Shown here: positions 23,568-33,988 of the stretch, piece by piece
Layout of the letters: each line of letters begins with the position of its first letter
How positions within the stretch are numbered: position 1 is the first letter of the stretch
Source of the DNA: Adineta ricciae
Lineage: Eukaryota; Rotifera; Eurotatoria; Adinetida; Adinetidae
Assembly: GCA_905250025.1 (NCBI GenBank)
Contig: CAJNOJ010000091.1
Location: forward strand, 248,001-312,000
Reading direction: 5' to 3'
DNA length: 64,000 bases
The notes under the pieces: generated by a model
What the model was told of the DNA's origin: nothing
Databases searched by the model: none
What the model saw: the letters and a program-made list of their open reading frames with translations, nothing else
Program-made: the position numbers and the translations under genes

Positions 23568-23985
23568 GTGTCATTGTCTGATCGTCGTCATTGGAGAGCG
23601 AGGTGCGATACAAATGATCTAGATGGATGTATTCAAGGGAGTTGGTGTTCGTCTGTGCCGTATGCTGCACCGCGAGCAAGGGCGAATAATTGTTCACATT
23701 CATTGGACTATTGAACAAACGTTCATCGCCTGAATCTGAGCAATCGTTCTAAAATTAAAAACGTCTCGCATTTTATTTTTGCACAAGAAGAAGGCAAGTA
23801 CCATTTACTTCACTGATGGCAAGTCGTAAATCATCTGAGAAAGCAGATAGCGAAGTCCATTCTGTCGCCAATCGGCTGGGCACTGTGGTCGGCTTGTAGC
23901 GTGATATTGTCATCGCTGGTGGAATTAATGTATTGTTCGAACGACGAGAGCCAGATAACGATCTGTCGCGATGCTCTCAAACAGT
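23568..23985 (-). pseudogene. 3' end of an unrecognised minus-strand gene (two exons)
   Basis: I do not recognise the protein. Reading leftwards, an open stretch gives HRDRSLSGSRRSNNT, then TISRYKPTTVPSRLATEWTS and FSDDLRLAISE, ending at a GTAAAT donor. After an intron with TTTTAG acceptor (about 23756) the frame continues in phase NDCSDSGDERLFNSPMNVNN, LLAVQHTAQTNTNSLEYIHL and YRTSLSNDDDQTMTPQR, then a stop. In-phase splicing and protein-like composition (S/T/N/D-rich, like a cytoplasmic tail) suggest real coding ancestry. No 5' exons are found upstream: in-frame stops begin at about 23990 and no start is seen. I therefore call it a truncated 3' remnant, though a short gene with an undetected first exon is possible. 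Confidence 0.45.
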
Positions 23986-24254
23986 GATGATAGAATGCCA
24001 TGGATGACGGAAATGGAAAATAGAATACGATATTTATCGACCGATGCCTGATGGCTCTTCGAAATCCTTTCCTTAGTCTATCACATACTTATTGATTAGC
24101 CTCACATATCTACCCATAAAGAGCATTGATCCTGTGTATATAAGGCCGTGAGTAGCTGCCTAATTCGACTTATAATATAAGTGGCCTACTCCTAGCACAC
24201 TACGATCCCTATCTACATAGGAATAGGAATAGATTTAGTTTCACTTATACCTAT

Positions 24255-24275
24255 ACACACCCACACCCTCACCCT
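24255..24275. repeat. Short telomere-like CCCACA/CCCTCA run
   Basis: The stretch ACACACCCACACCCTCACCC is a degenerate C-rich run containing CCCACA, the complement of the proposed bdelloid telomere unit TGTGGG. It is too short to call an interstitial telomere with confidence, but lies within the patchwork region together with the hairpin at 23.4 kb. Confidence 0.35.
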
Positions 24276-24287
24276 CAAATTTGACAT

Positions 24288-24371
24288 ATGGAACGCGAAC
24301 TATCGAATCACAGACAGCAGATCGACCAACTTCATTCTGCGAATGACAGCTTGAGAGATCGTCTTGACTTA
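24288..24371 (+). pseudogene. Coiled-coil gene scrap
   Basis: An open frame of about 28 codons reads MERELSNHRQQIDQLHSAND followed by SLRDRLDL, with heptad-like leucines and charged residues typical of the interior of a long coiled-coil protein. It starts abruptly after the telomere-like run and changes into AT-rich, non-coding-looking sequence after LDL. No flanking exons were recognised. Likely a captured fragment; parent gene unknown. Confidence 0.35.
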
Positions 24372-24564
24372 TCCGAATGTTATAATTATGCTTTTGATCT
24401 CGCAAATTTATTCGTATTCTATCATGTCGAACCATTGTTAAAAAGTCTTCCATATTATAAAAGTCGTTATCTTTTAACATGCTTAGTCTTTGATTTATTT
24501 CACTTGTTATCTTTTTATTAGATAAGGTCGGTTTTTAGTTTTTCTTTTAGAATATTGCGCAAAA

Positions 24565-25344
24565 GTGAAAATGTCTTGTCCCTCCGATGATTTTAGTCAA
24601 AAGATTTTCTTTGAAGTTCACAATAATTTACCAAGAGAAGGTCCTGGAAGTGTTCAATCAACTCTTCAAGCGTTTCGGTCTATTAGTCCAGACGATAAAC
24701 AACAAAATATACTTGATATCGCTTCTGGTCCGGGTGTAACTACTATCGAATTGGCAAGATTAGGACATCATGTAACTGCCATTGATAATCATGAACCATT
24801 TATAAAAACACTCGTAACACGAGCTAAGGAAGAACTTCTTTCAGATCGTATAAATGCATTGATTGGTGACATGTTTTGTCTCGAAAAATTTGTGCCTCAA
24901 AAAGCATTTGACATAATTTGGTCTGAAGGTGCAATATATATAATTGGTTTCGAATCTGGCCTTATTGAATGGAAGGACTTTTTAAAAAACGATGGTTATC
25001 TTGTTTGTTCTGAATTATCTTGGTTAACTACAGGTCCACCAAATGAGATTCACGAATTTTGGTCGAAAAATTATCCGGGAATGCATTCTCAAGAAGAAAA
25101 TTTTGCAATTATAAAGAAATGTGGTTATGAATTGATTGATAGTTTTGTACTAGATGAAAAAGATTGGTGGACTGAATACTATGAACCCATGGAAAAGCAA
25201 ATTGAACGATTGAAATTGAAATATAAAGAAGATAAAGAGGCAGAAGATGTTTTACGAAAACAACAACTTGAAATTGACATGTATAGAAAATATTCAAAAA
25301 CATATGGTTATGTATTTTATATCATGAAAAATATCAATGTATAA
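24565..25344 (+). CDS. Class I SAM-dependent methyltransferase, probably of bacterial origin
   Basis: Single-exon gene of 259 residues. Motif I of the Rossmann methyltransferase fold is NILDIASGPGVTTIELARLG (about residues 48-67), followed by VTAIDNHEPFIKTL (acidic SAM-ribose loop, motif II), RINALIGDMFCL (motif III) and FDIIWSEGAIYIIGFESGL (motif IV). The C-terminal part, DWWTEYYEPMEKQIERLKLK with a charged helix and YGYVFYIMKN, is the arrangement of bacterial methyltransferases of unknown small-molecule substrate. Lack of introns, unlike nearly every neighbour, and position among gene debris suggest horizontal transfer. It has acquired eukaryotic signals: a TTTCTTTTAG acceptor about 15 bp before the ATG and AATAAA soon after the stop. 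A second ATG two codons downstream is an equally possible start. Substrate unknown. Confidence 0.8.
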   Translation: MKMSCPSDDFSQKIFFEVHNNLPREGPGSVQSTLQAFRSISPDDKQQNILDIASGPGVTTIELARLGHHVTAIDNHEPFIKTLVTRAKEELLSDRINALIGDMFCLEKFVPQKAFDIIWSEGAIYIIGFESGLIEWKDFLKNDGYLVCSELSWLTTGPPNEIHEFWSKNYPGMHSQEENFAIIKKCGYELIDSFVLDEKDWWTEYYEPMEKQIERLKLKYKEDKEAEDVLRKQQLEIDMYRKYSKTYGYVFYIMKNINV

Positions 25345-26134
25345 CTATCATTTTAATAAATGAAGCTCATCAAGACTAGCTCGTTTCACTATTGATTGAA
25401 CTGACAGTTCTATATATAGTAATCTTCAAGATCATTCTCTATAAAAGAAAAAGACCGAAATATATCTTAGAAATTATCTCTCAAGGTTGACCTTTAGTAA
25501 TTTCAGTGTTACAAGCTAACTTCATGATTATCATCGTTTTTCTCATTGATCAGATGTTTCTAAGTGAAAATCAATGTTTAAATGGAGCGATAAGTTGGTA
25601 TAATAAAGACTATCACCCAGGGCGAACGCTTCAGATGCCGAATTATACCGAAGTCAATAAGAAAAAATTTCGCATCCGCAAAGATCTTCATTATCCTTTA
25701 TATTCCCTCTTCTCCGCATAATTCCCACCATAACCCATGAAATCTTTCGTCTTGACCCTTCGAATACCGGGTACATCAGTCTCATTCATATCGATTCTTT
25801 CTCGACGAATCCAATACGGACAATATACTCATTTTACAATGCATGTATAACGGTAGATTTCTCCTAATCTAAAGGTCTTACTCTATCACGACAACTTATT
25901 TATGATGCTTTTCATTGCAGTCGAGGATCACTGGTTAACAATAAAAAACAGTCAGAATTTCTCTAGTGTTTCCACAATTCTTCTCTGTCAGAATGCTTGA
26001 AAGACTATCGAATGCAACAATCTGTGAGCAAAAAGATTCTTTAAGGAGAATTTTATTCATAATAAAATGTATCGATTTGAGCAAACGTCATTTTGTTTAT
26101 TATAATGTTCAATATATGAGGAGAATAGACGTAA
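25345..26134. other. Spacer between methyltransferase and FG-GAP gene
   Basis: AT-rich. A 71-codon plus-strand frame at 25506-25721 begins with a hydrophobic stretch (MLQANFMIIIVFLID) but has no family match and no clear gene signals, so it is not called. TTTATT at 26097-26102 is the minus-strand AATAAA for the FG-GAP gene. Confidence 0.45.
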
Positions 26135-29100
26135 TTAACAAGTTTTGCCAATAATATCAATATTTCCTGTACCATAATTAGTAACTAATACATCCAACCA
26201 ATGATCTTGATTAATGTCACCTACCGTAACAAATACGGGCCGAGCACCGTATCCAAGAAAAACTTCTGTTTGATTAACGAATGTTCCATTACCTTTACCA
26301 AATAAAAGTATAACGGAATTCGAACCATAATTAGCAGTAATTATATCTAATTGTTCGTCGTTATTGACATCACCTACAGTTATAGAATAGGGAACAAATC
26401 GCAATTCAGTTAAATATGTTATTAATGGTCCAAAGGAACCATTTTCATTATTTAATAAAATTCCAATATTACTTGTTCCATAAAGTGCTATAACAATATC
26501 AATGCGATTGTCATTATTAACGTCACCAACAGCAACAGAACGAGGTTTAGAAAGATCTCCAGTTGAATAAGTTGTTTGATTTGTGAAAAATCCATAACCA
26601 ATTCCATAAAAAATGCCAATATTATCAAGACCAAAATTTGCAACAACAATATCGTTTAAACCATCGTTATCAAAATCAGCAACATTTACAGATTGTGGTA
26701 AAGAACCATTTCCAGTCGATAATGTCATGACATCAAGAAATCCTTCAGTAGAAAGACCAAGAAATGTATAAATTCGATAATCATCGAATATAACCACATC
26801 TAATTGTCCATCATTATTAAGATCTGTTGCATAAACAAAATTCGGATTATAGAATGAACTATGATAAATTCTTGTTGGGCTTGAAAATTCTCCATTTCCA
26901 TAACCTAACCAGAAACTAACAAAATTATTATATCGATTAGTAATTGCAAAATCTAATCGATTATCACGATTAAAATCACCGACACTAATAGATAGATAGT
27001 CTGTTGAACTACCTGCATTTCTTAATTTTGGTTTAGAAAAAGATCCATTTCCAAATCCTAAATAAATTGCAAAGTATCCTGTATCTAAATAGCAAGCAAT
27101 AATATCCATATTATTATCATGATTGAAATCACCAATATTTACAAAATATGGATTAATTCCTTGCGAAAATGAATATGTGATTTGATCTGTAAATGTTTCA
27201 TTACCATTATTTAGAAAAATGCCAATGTTATTAAGACCAGAATTTGCAACAACAACATCAGGATAATTATCGTTATTAAAATCACTAATAGCAATACATC
27301 TTGGATAAGATCCAGTATTAGTTGAATATATTATTTGATTTTTAAATGATCCATTACCATAATTATAGAAAATTCCAATATTATGTGCGTAATAATTAGC
27401 GACAATAATATCAGATTGATTATCACGATTAAAATCACCAGCAGTGACGAATATAGGATAAGATTGACTATTAGTTGAATATATTAGTTGGTTTTTAAAT
27501 GATCCGTTGCCATAATTATAAAAAATTCCAATATTATCTGTGTTAAAATTAGTAACAACAATATCAAGATGCTGATCATTATTAAAATCACTAATAGCAA
27601 CTGAAGTAGGATAAGATCCACTTCCTGTTGAATAACTAATTGGATCAGTTAATAATCCATCACCATGTCCAAAAAAGATTTGAATATTATTTCCATAATA
27701 ATTAGCAGAAACAATATCTATTTGATGATCATTATTTAAATCAGCACTAGTTATACTTCGATAAGTATTTGTAGTTGATCGTGGATAAAAATTCATCGCT
27801 GTAAATGATAGGATATTATAACGAAGAAGAATACCAATATTATTAGTACCATAATTTGCAACAACTAAATCAGATTGATTGTCATTATTCAAATCAGCAA
27901 CAGATAATGATTGTGGCTTCGATCCTGATCCTGTTGAAAATAATTTTTGATTTTGAAAACTTCCATTTCTATTACCAAGAAATATTCCAATAGAATCACT
28001 ACCAACATTAACTGTTGCTAAATCTAATATTGCATCATTATTTAAATCAGATGAAACAATCATTATTGGTTGAGATTGAAAATTTGTAAAATATATTTTA
28101 TCTAGAGTAAATGTATTATTACCATAACCAAAAAAGACACCGAAATTATTTGATCCATAATTTGATATTGCAATATCTGCTTGATTATCATTATTAAAAT
28201 CACCAATAGTTAAGGATGATGGAAGTGATCCATATGATGTAGAAAATTCATTAATACGTTGAAATTTACCTGCGTCATATCCAAAAAATATTCCAATTGT
28301 ATCATCAGCTGGATTAGCAGTAACAAGATCTAATCGTCCATCTTCATTAAAATCATCAGCAAGAATATAATATGGACCACTTGCATCCGTCGAATATACA
28401 GAGTCACCAGTAAACGAACCATTTAATCCTATCAAAATGAGTACATTATTACCAATATAATTGGCAACAGCTACATCTAAATAACTATCATTATTGAAAT
28501 CTGCAACAAAAAGACATGTTGGTTGAGAAGTATCACCAACCCATTTGAGAGATGGATCTTGAAATGTTCCATCATTATTACCAAGAAGTAGCGCAGTTGT
28601 TCTTCTGTTATAATTAGCTGTTATTATATCTAATTTATTATCATTATTGAAATCGCCGACAGTTACAAATATTGGTAGTGTATTTTCTGTTGTGGAAAAT
28701 ATTCTTTGTTCATTGAATGTTCCATCACCTTTTCCAAGATAGACACTAACACTATCAGAATTAAGATTAGCAACAACAATATCAGAATTATTATCATTAT
28801 TGAAATCTCCAATAGCTAAGGATATTGGCTCATTTTGAGTATTATATGTTGTTGGGTTACTAAATGAATTATTACCATAATTCAATAGTATACTAATTGT
28901 ATATGTGCCATGATTAACGGTAACAATATCTAATTTCTTATCATTATTGAAATCACCAACACGTGCAGCATTCGGATAAGATTGACTACCAGTTGAAATA
29001 GTTATTTGATTTGCAACAGAACCATTTCCATAGCCATAAAAAATACCAACATTATTTTGATTATAATTAACAACAATAATATCTAAATTTGAATCATTAT

Positions 29101-30524
29101 TTAAATCATTTAACGTAATATCTACTGGATATGATTCACTTTCAGTAGAATATGTAATATAATCAGTAAACGATCCATCTCCGTTACCAAAATGTATACT
29201 TATAGTAAATGCATAATAATTAGCAACGACAATATCAGAATGACCATCATGGTTTAAATCTCCAGTAGCTAAACTATAGGGTCCCGAATTAGTTGGAAAT
29301 GTGTTTATAGATCGAAAGTCAGCCGTTCGAATTCCAAGAAAAACACCAACATTATTTGTTGCATTATTAGCAACAACAATATCTATTCTAGTATCCTCAT
29401 TAAAATCACCAATGTTTATAAATTGTACACCAGTATTGACACCAGTTGTATAAGTAACTTGATCAGTAAATGAACCATTACCCCAACCAAAAAATAATCC
29501 AATAGAATCTGTACCAGTATTTGCAACTGCAATATCTTGAAAATGATCGTGATTAAAATCAGCAATAACTAATGAATGTGGATTTGAATTTTGTCCAGTT
29601 GAAAGTTTTATTTGATTTGAAAATGTAATATTATCAGAAGAGCCAAAAAAGATCCCAATATTATCAAGAGCATAATTAATAACAGCTATATCGAATTGTT
29701 TATCACCATTAAAATCTCCGACACTAACAAAATACGGTTTTGAATATGAACCTGTTGAATAGATTTTCATATGTGCAAAATTTCCATTTCCATAGCCATA
29801 AAATATTCCAATATTATTTGTACCAAAATTTGCAACAATAATATCTAAATAAGTATCATTGTTTAAATCAGCAATTGCAAGTGATTTTGGTTCTGAGTCA
29901 TAACCAGTTGGATATCTCAAAACAGATAAAAATGTTCCATCATCATTATTTCCTAATAAAATTCCAATATCATTTGTACCATAATTAACACATGCTAAAT
30001 CGATCTTTAAATCGTTATTAAAATCTCCATATGAAATAGCTATTGGTCTTGAAGAACCTAATGAATATATTATTGGATATCCAAATGTCATATTACTATA
30101 ACCAAATAACAGGGAAATACTATTTATTCCAAAATTAGCAATAGCAATATCCAAATAAGTATCACTATTAAAATCAAAAACAGTTATTGCATAAGGAAGA
30201 GAGCCTTTTGTTGTTGAATATGTTATTTGATTTTCAAAAGTTCCATCGCCTTTTCCGAAGAAAATTCCAATATTATCACTACCATAATTTACAACCGCAA
30301 GGTCTAAATGATTATCTTTATTGAAATCAGCAACAGAAACGGCTCGAGTACGAGAATTATATTGCATTTCACTTTTGGCTTTACGTTCGAATGATAATTG
30401 ACAAATTTTTACTAAATAGAATCAATTTTTTTAAAATAAAATTTATGAATAAAAATATAAGAAGAAAAAACATACTAGATAGTGATGGCGTTTTGTAATA
30501 AATTATAAGAATACCAATTGTCAT
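26135..30524 (-). CDS. Giant FG-GAP/VCBS repeat protein with N-terminal membrane anchor
   Basis: One exon (30367 down to 26135) is open for 1,410 codons and consists almost wholly of units of about 50 residues with the pattern DFNNDNxxDIVVANYG..NIGIFFGYGNGSF..QITYSTGSGSYP, roughly 28 of them. The DxNxDxxxD loop is the calcium-binding signature of FG-GAP/VCBS beta-propeller blades (integrin-alpha-like). I add a short upstream exon: its frame reads MTIGILIIYYKTPSLS (ATG 30524-30522), and a GTATGT donor joins in phase to a TATTTAG acceptor and KICQLSFERKAKSEMQYN. This gives a hydrophobic anchor and hence a probable surface or secreted protein. The same frame is also open and hydrophobic further upstream, so the true start may be in an earlier exon. 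Units are highly alike, implying recent tandem duplication. Such proteins are known from bacteria and are abundant in bdelloids; ligand unknown. Confidence 0.85.
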
Positions 30525-32254
30525 AGCTACGAATGTGAATATAAAAGACGGGAAGAGACGATTTTTTATTAATAATAATATGAAGCACGAACGAGATTCC
30601 CTATTTCAATAACTGATAATATCAATATGTTAAGAAAACTAAATCGTTTACTTTTCTTCTATTCTTACAATGTTCTCATCTAAATTATTTTTATGATTGA
30701 TCTGTTGATCATTAGGTTCCTAGCAAAGAAAAATTACAATGATGTTTTACTTTTTAGAATATCTTACTATAGTGGAAAGTGAGATCATTTTTTTCACGAA
30801 AAAGCAAGAAATGCACTTACAGTAATAAAAATGAGTGACGTACATAAATATTAATAGGATGATTATATGTGATTATTGATGCAGAAATGTTTTAGTCTTT
30901 CTAGGTAAGATAAGAACGTATATACAGGTGAAAAGTCGAACAGGATTCTTATTTTCTTATTCATTAATTTTCTCCTGTCAACATAGTTTTGATTTGAAGT
31001 CAAATAAAGAACAAATATATAGCCGTTAAAAATGAGAACATATTTACGTTTAATGTTTGTTTTGTTTTTCCCTCTACTGGAAGGGGGGTAATACACAGAA
31101 TTTGAGTTAAAGTTCGTTCGTTCGTCTGTTCACGTACCTTACACTAATAGAATAACAGTCTATACTGTTTACCAAGAGAGTCTGACCGTAGGGTAATCGA
31201 TGGCGAGGAACTCGAATCCAAGGTCAGTGTTTTTCCCATCCATCGAGCTTCTCTCTACTTTTCTCTTTTCAAAGCAGATATTTTTCTTTGTCTTTTTAAA
31301 AAATCTTTTTGTGGAAGATAATGAACTGAACGCTATTGCGATATGTGATGGGAGAGAAAATAACAGTTTAGAAGTTTATACAAAAAGATTTAGTAGATGT
31401 TGTGTTATGATATTTATAACTCAAGAAATCACAGAAAGTGGTATGTGCGTAGTATCACTTCCGCGTCAGGTGTTTCTGTAAGATCTTGGCGGAAGTACGT
31501 CACCAAAAGATATATCCGTCAGTTGAGTTCCATCTTAATAACTATATAAGGAAATCCACTGTGCAAAAAGCAGTCTAAACATGTGAAGCGCTATGATGGG
31601 TGCTCGTTTCACGGCAGATCATAAAACAAAACTTTCTATCTATTTTGTTTGGCAATCAAATGAATAGCACATCACCGATTCGGGAGCGCCAACAAAGTGA
31701 AACGTAGCTATTCACTATGAAAATCAACCAAAAGTGAATGGTACAGTGGGGGTAGATATAGGAACGGCTAGCCGTTCTTCTTGAGAGATATTTGAACGTT
31801 GAGTTTTATAAGAGTCTAGGCAGTGTCGATAATTTTTTGAAAGAACATAATTCCTGTCTTTTCGAGGTTTGAGAATAAGCAATGTGAATTATCAGCTCCC
31901 TTGATTTGATAAAACAATAAAATATCTATGATGGATCACACAGTTATGAAAAATTTTCATAACTTCAATTGCAGACCAACTCAGTATGCATCGGACACTT
32001 TTTCGGGGAAAACAGGAGAAAATTTTGGAATATCAAATAATTATGATTGAAAGTCTAAAGCCAACTATCGAATAACTGCACCATCGAAATAAAATAGATT
32101 TTATTTATTCGGTTAGGCGAAAAGTTCAGCAATACTTTCACCCTCAGCCTCATCTTAAAGTGCTGCATAAATTTTTGCCCAATCTAGCATTTCTTCTAAA
32201 AAATAGATGCTATTGGATGATATCCTTTCAGTAGATGGTTAGTGGCTACTAAGC
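30525..32254. other. Gene-poor accessory DNA
   Basis: About 1.7 kb AT-rich sequence. A 93-codon plus frame (31200-31481) and a 77-codon minus frame (30863-31096) show no motif and are treated as chance. No terminal repeats, transposase or reverse-transcriptase motifs were seen. Confidence 0.4.
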
Positions 32255-32915
32255 CGCGTTACTTGTTTTAAAAATGAACAATTAAAAGAAATCGTCGTTT
32301 TAATAACATTTAATACTGTTGAACGTAAGGATGCACAATTAACTGGGTAAGAAACGATGTAAAACGCTATTCAAATGATAAGAACTTCTATACTTTCAGT
32401 GATCAATTTCGATATCTATCAACAGTAATGAATTCGAATCATCTCGGATGGATTTCATTAGAAGAACGTCAAGATAAACATCATCATAAGGTTGTTCGTG
32501 ACCGCGATCGATATTATATTGCTGGTGGTGGAATAGCTAATCGATTGTTCTATACAGCGTAAGTAATAATCAAAAGATTCAATTGTTATCAAATACCTAT
32601 TACTGTTTTATTGATGTTTACGGATGTTGGACAAGAACTTCAACATGCTAATGAATTACTAGTTCGATTGAATCAATGGAAAAACTGGCGACAAGTAAGA
32701 TTGACTGATTGATAGGAATTTTTTGTGATGTGATAGATTGAATAATGGTAGATGCCGGCATCGCAACGAGCGTGGATTGAAACACAAACTGTTCCACCAA
32801 TTTACTAACAGAAACTTATAAGAAAAAGACCTTGTTTTCTTTGATCGAAGTTTATTTTTAAAAAATAAAGACCTATTTCAGAAATTGGCGAAGAAACCAA
32901 ATCAAAAATTTATAT
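32255..32915 (+). pseudogene. 5'-truncated duplicate of PSMG2
   Basis: Nearly identical to 22.70-23.37 kb, including intron sequences, so it arose by DNA duplication and not by retroposition. It starts abruptly in the middle of the exon encoding KNEQLKEIVVL and lacks all upstream exons. Three breaks are visible. A 28-bp deletion between two TCAAAT copies removed the acceptor and first codons of the next exon. In the last exon GAA CAA became GAA TAA. CAG became TAG four bases further on. A 14-bp intron deletion is also present. Similarity ends near 32915, matching the point after the PSMG2 stop where the G-rich hairpin begins at the intact locus. Confidence 0.88.
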
Positions 32916-33232
32916 TTGAAAACGAAGAGATTAGTGCTAAAAGAGAAAGATTTGGAAAAAACCGTTTTCTAAACACGTAAAGCGAAGCGCGTATCCTTTC
33001 CACACGACCTTTACCATGTTAAACTGTTGGCCGTTTTGCTTGACTTGAGTGTACAAATTTTCTATAAATTCATCCACGCAGAAATACAATTCAAAATGCA
33101 ATGCCAAAAACTGTCCCGCCAATTTATTGACTATGAAGTAACCAACGAAATCTAGAAATCATAGTTTTCGTTTTATTCTCGTGCTCTTTCATCGTTTGTT
33201 GTAATTTTCCAATCGAATCGATTTTCTTCGAC

Positions 33233-33841
33233 ATGATAAATGAGAAAGTACTCAATGGAAATTCAGACTGTTGTCTATCTCAGAAATCCTCAGCATCCGA
33301 AGAACAAGTTCAAAATAAAAATCCATTTCAATCACTTGAAACTACAAACGTTAAACACCCATTGGCAGGATTAAATTATTTGTCATTTCTGCGATCGATA
33401 CTATTCGACTATACTTATCGCGATGCAATGAATCCTCTATCGACAAACTCATCTAACTTGTTGGATGAACCGATCGTTCTTAGACTCAATATTCCTATTG
33501 AAATGATTGTCCGAAGTATACCTCAACAAATATCATCATCTCAAGATCAATATAATCGTCGATGTTCGTGTCCAACACAAATAGCATCAGAAATGATCTC
33601 AAAACCACCTATATCTTTTATGCGTAGAGCACAAGAAATATTTTTCGGTAATAATATGAAGAACGATCGGGAAGATATTGCGTCGAAATCATATATAGTA
33701 CCGAATAATATGCCAACTTTTAATTCTCATTTGATAAACGAAACGAATAGATCGGCGATCACACAACAACAACAACAAGCAAAGGTCTATCAGAAACCAT
33801 CTCAAATAACATCATGTTCTAGACGATGTGAATGTCATTAA
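33233..33841 (+). CDS. Orphan single-exon protein, 202 residues
   Basis: I do not recognise this protein. It is open from MINEKVLNGNSDCC to SCSRRCECH and contains the moderately hydrophobic segment LNYLSFLRSILFDYTYRD, a second ordered-looking stretch VLRLNIPIEMIVRSIP, and a short Gln run (QQQQQ) near the C-terminus. Cysteines cluster at both ends (CC, RRCSC, RRCECH). No signal peptide or membrane helix. Length and protein-like composition support coding, but there is no homology evidence. It is convergent with the orphan at 33989-34414, with 147 bp between the stops. Confidence 0.5.
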   Translation: MINEKVLNGNSDCCLSQKSSASEEQVQNKNPFQSLETTNVKHPLAGLNYLSFLRSILFDYTYRDAMNPLSTNSSNLLDEPIVLRLNIPIEMIVRSIPQQISSSQDQYNRRCSCPTQIASEMISKPPISFMRRAQEIFFGNNMKNDREDIASKSYIVPNNMPTFNSHLINETNRSAITQQQQQAKVYQKPSQITSCSRRCECH

Positions 33842-33988
33842 GTGTTGTCTTTTTTAGTTAACATTCCATCATACTTCATAAATGTATCCACACTTGAAGT
33901 AATGCAATGTCTCAAAAGATAGAATATCAACAAAAAATAACGATCATACAGAAAAAAATCGTATCAGTTTTTCATAGCTTATCAGCAA

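Noticed and set aside
25506..25721. 71-codon frame with hydrophobic start, possible small secreted protein
   Set aside because: No family feature, no splice or poly(A) context and low-quality composition after the first 25 residues.
26135..30367. Tandem repeats of the FG-GAP gene as a CRISPR-like or satellite array
   Set aside because: The repetition is at the protein level in one continuous frame with varying codons; it is a repeat protein.
31457..31496. Inverted repeat ACTTCCGC / GCGGAAGT, possible transposon end or hairpin
   Set aside because: Eight-base arms only, with no target-site duplication or transposase nearby.
33085..33131. Plus-strand ACTGTCCCGCCAATTTATTGA reads TVPPIY plus stop, the same ending as PSMG2, suggesting a third copy
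   Set aside because: Only about 23 bases resemble PSMG2; upstream frame is closed at once and nothing else aligns. The opposite strand also has a 61-codon frame (32937-33122) of no known family. Not enough to call either.
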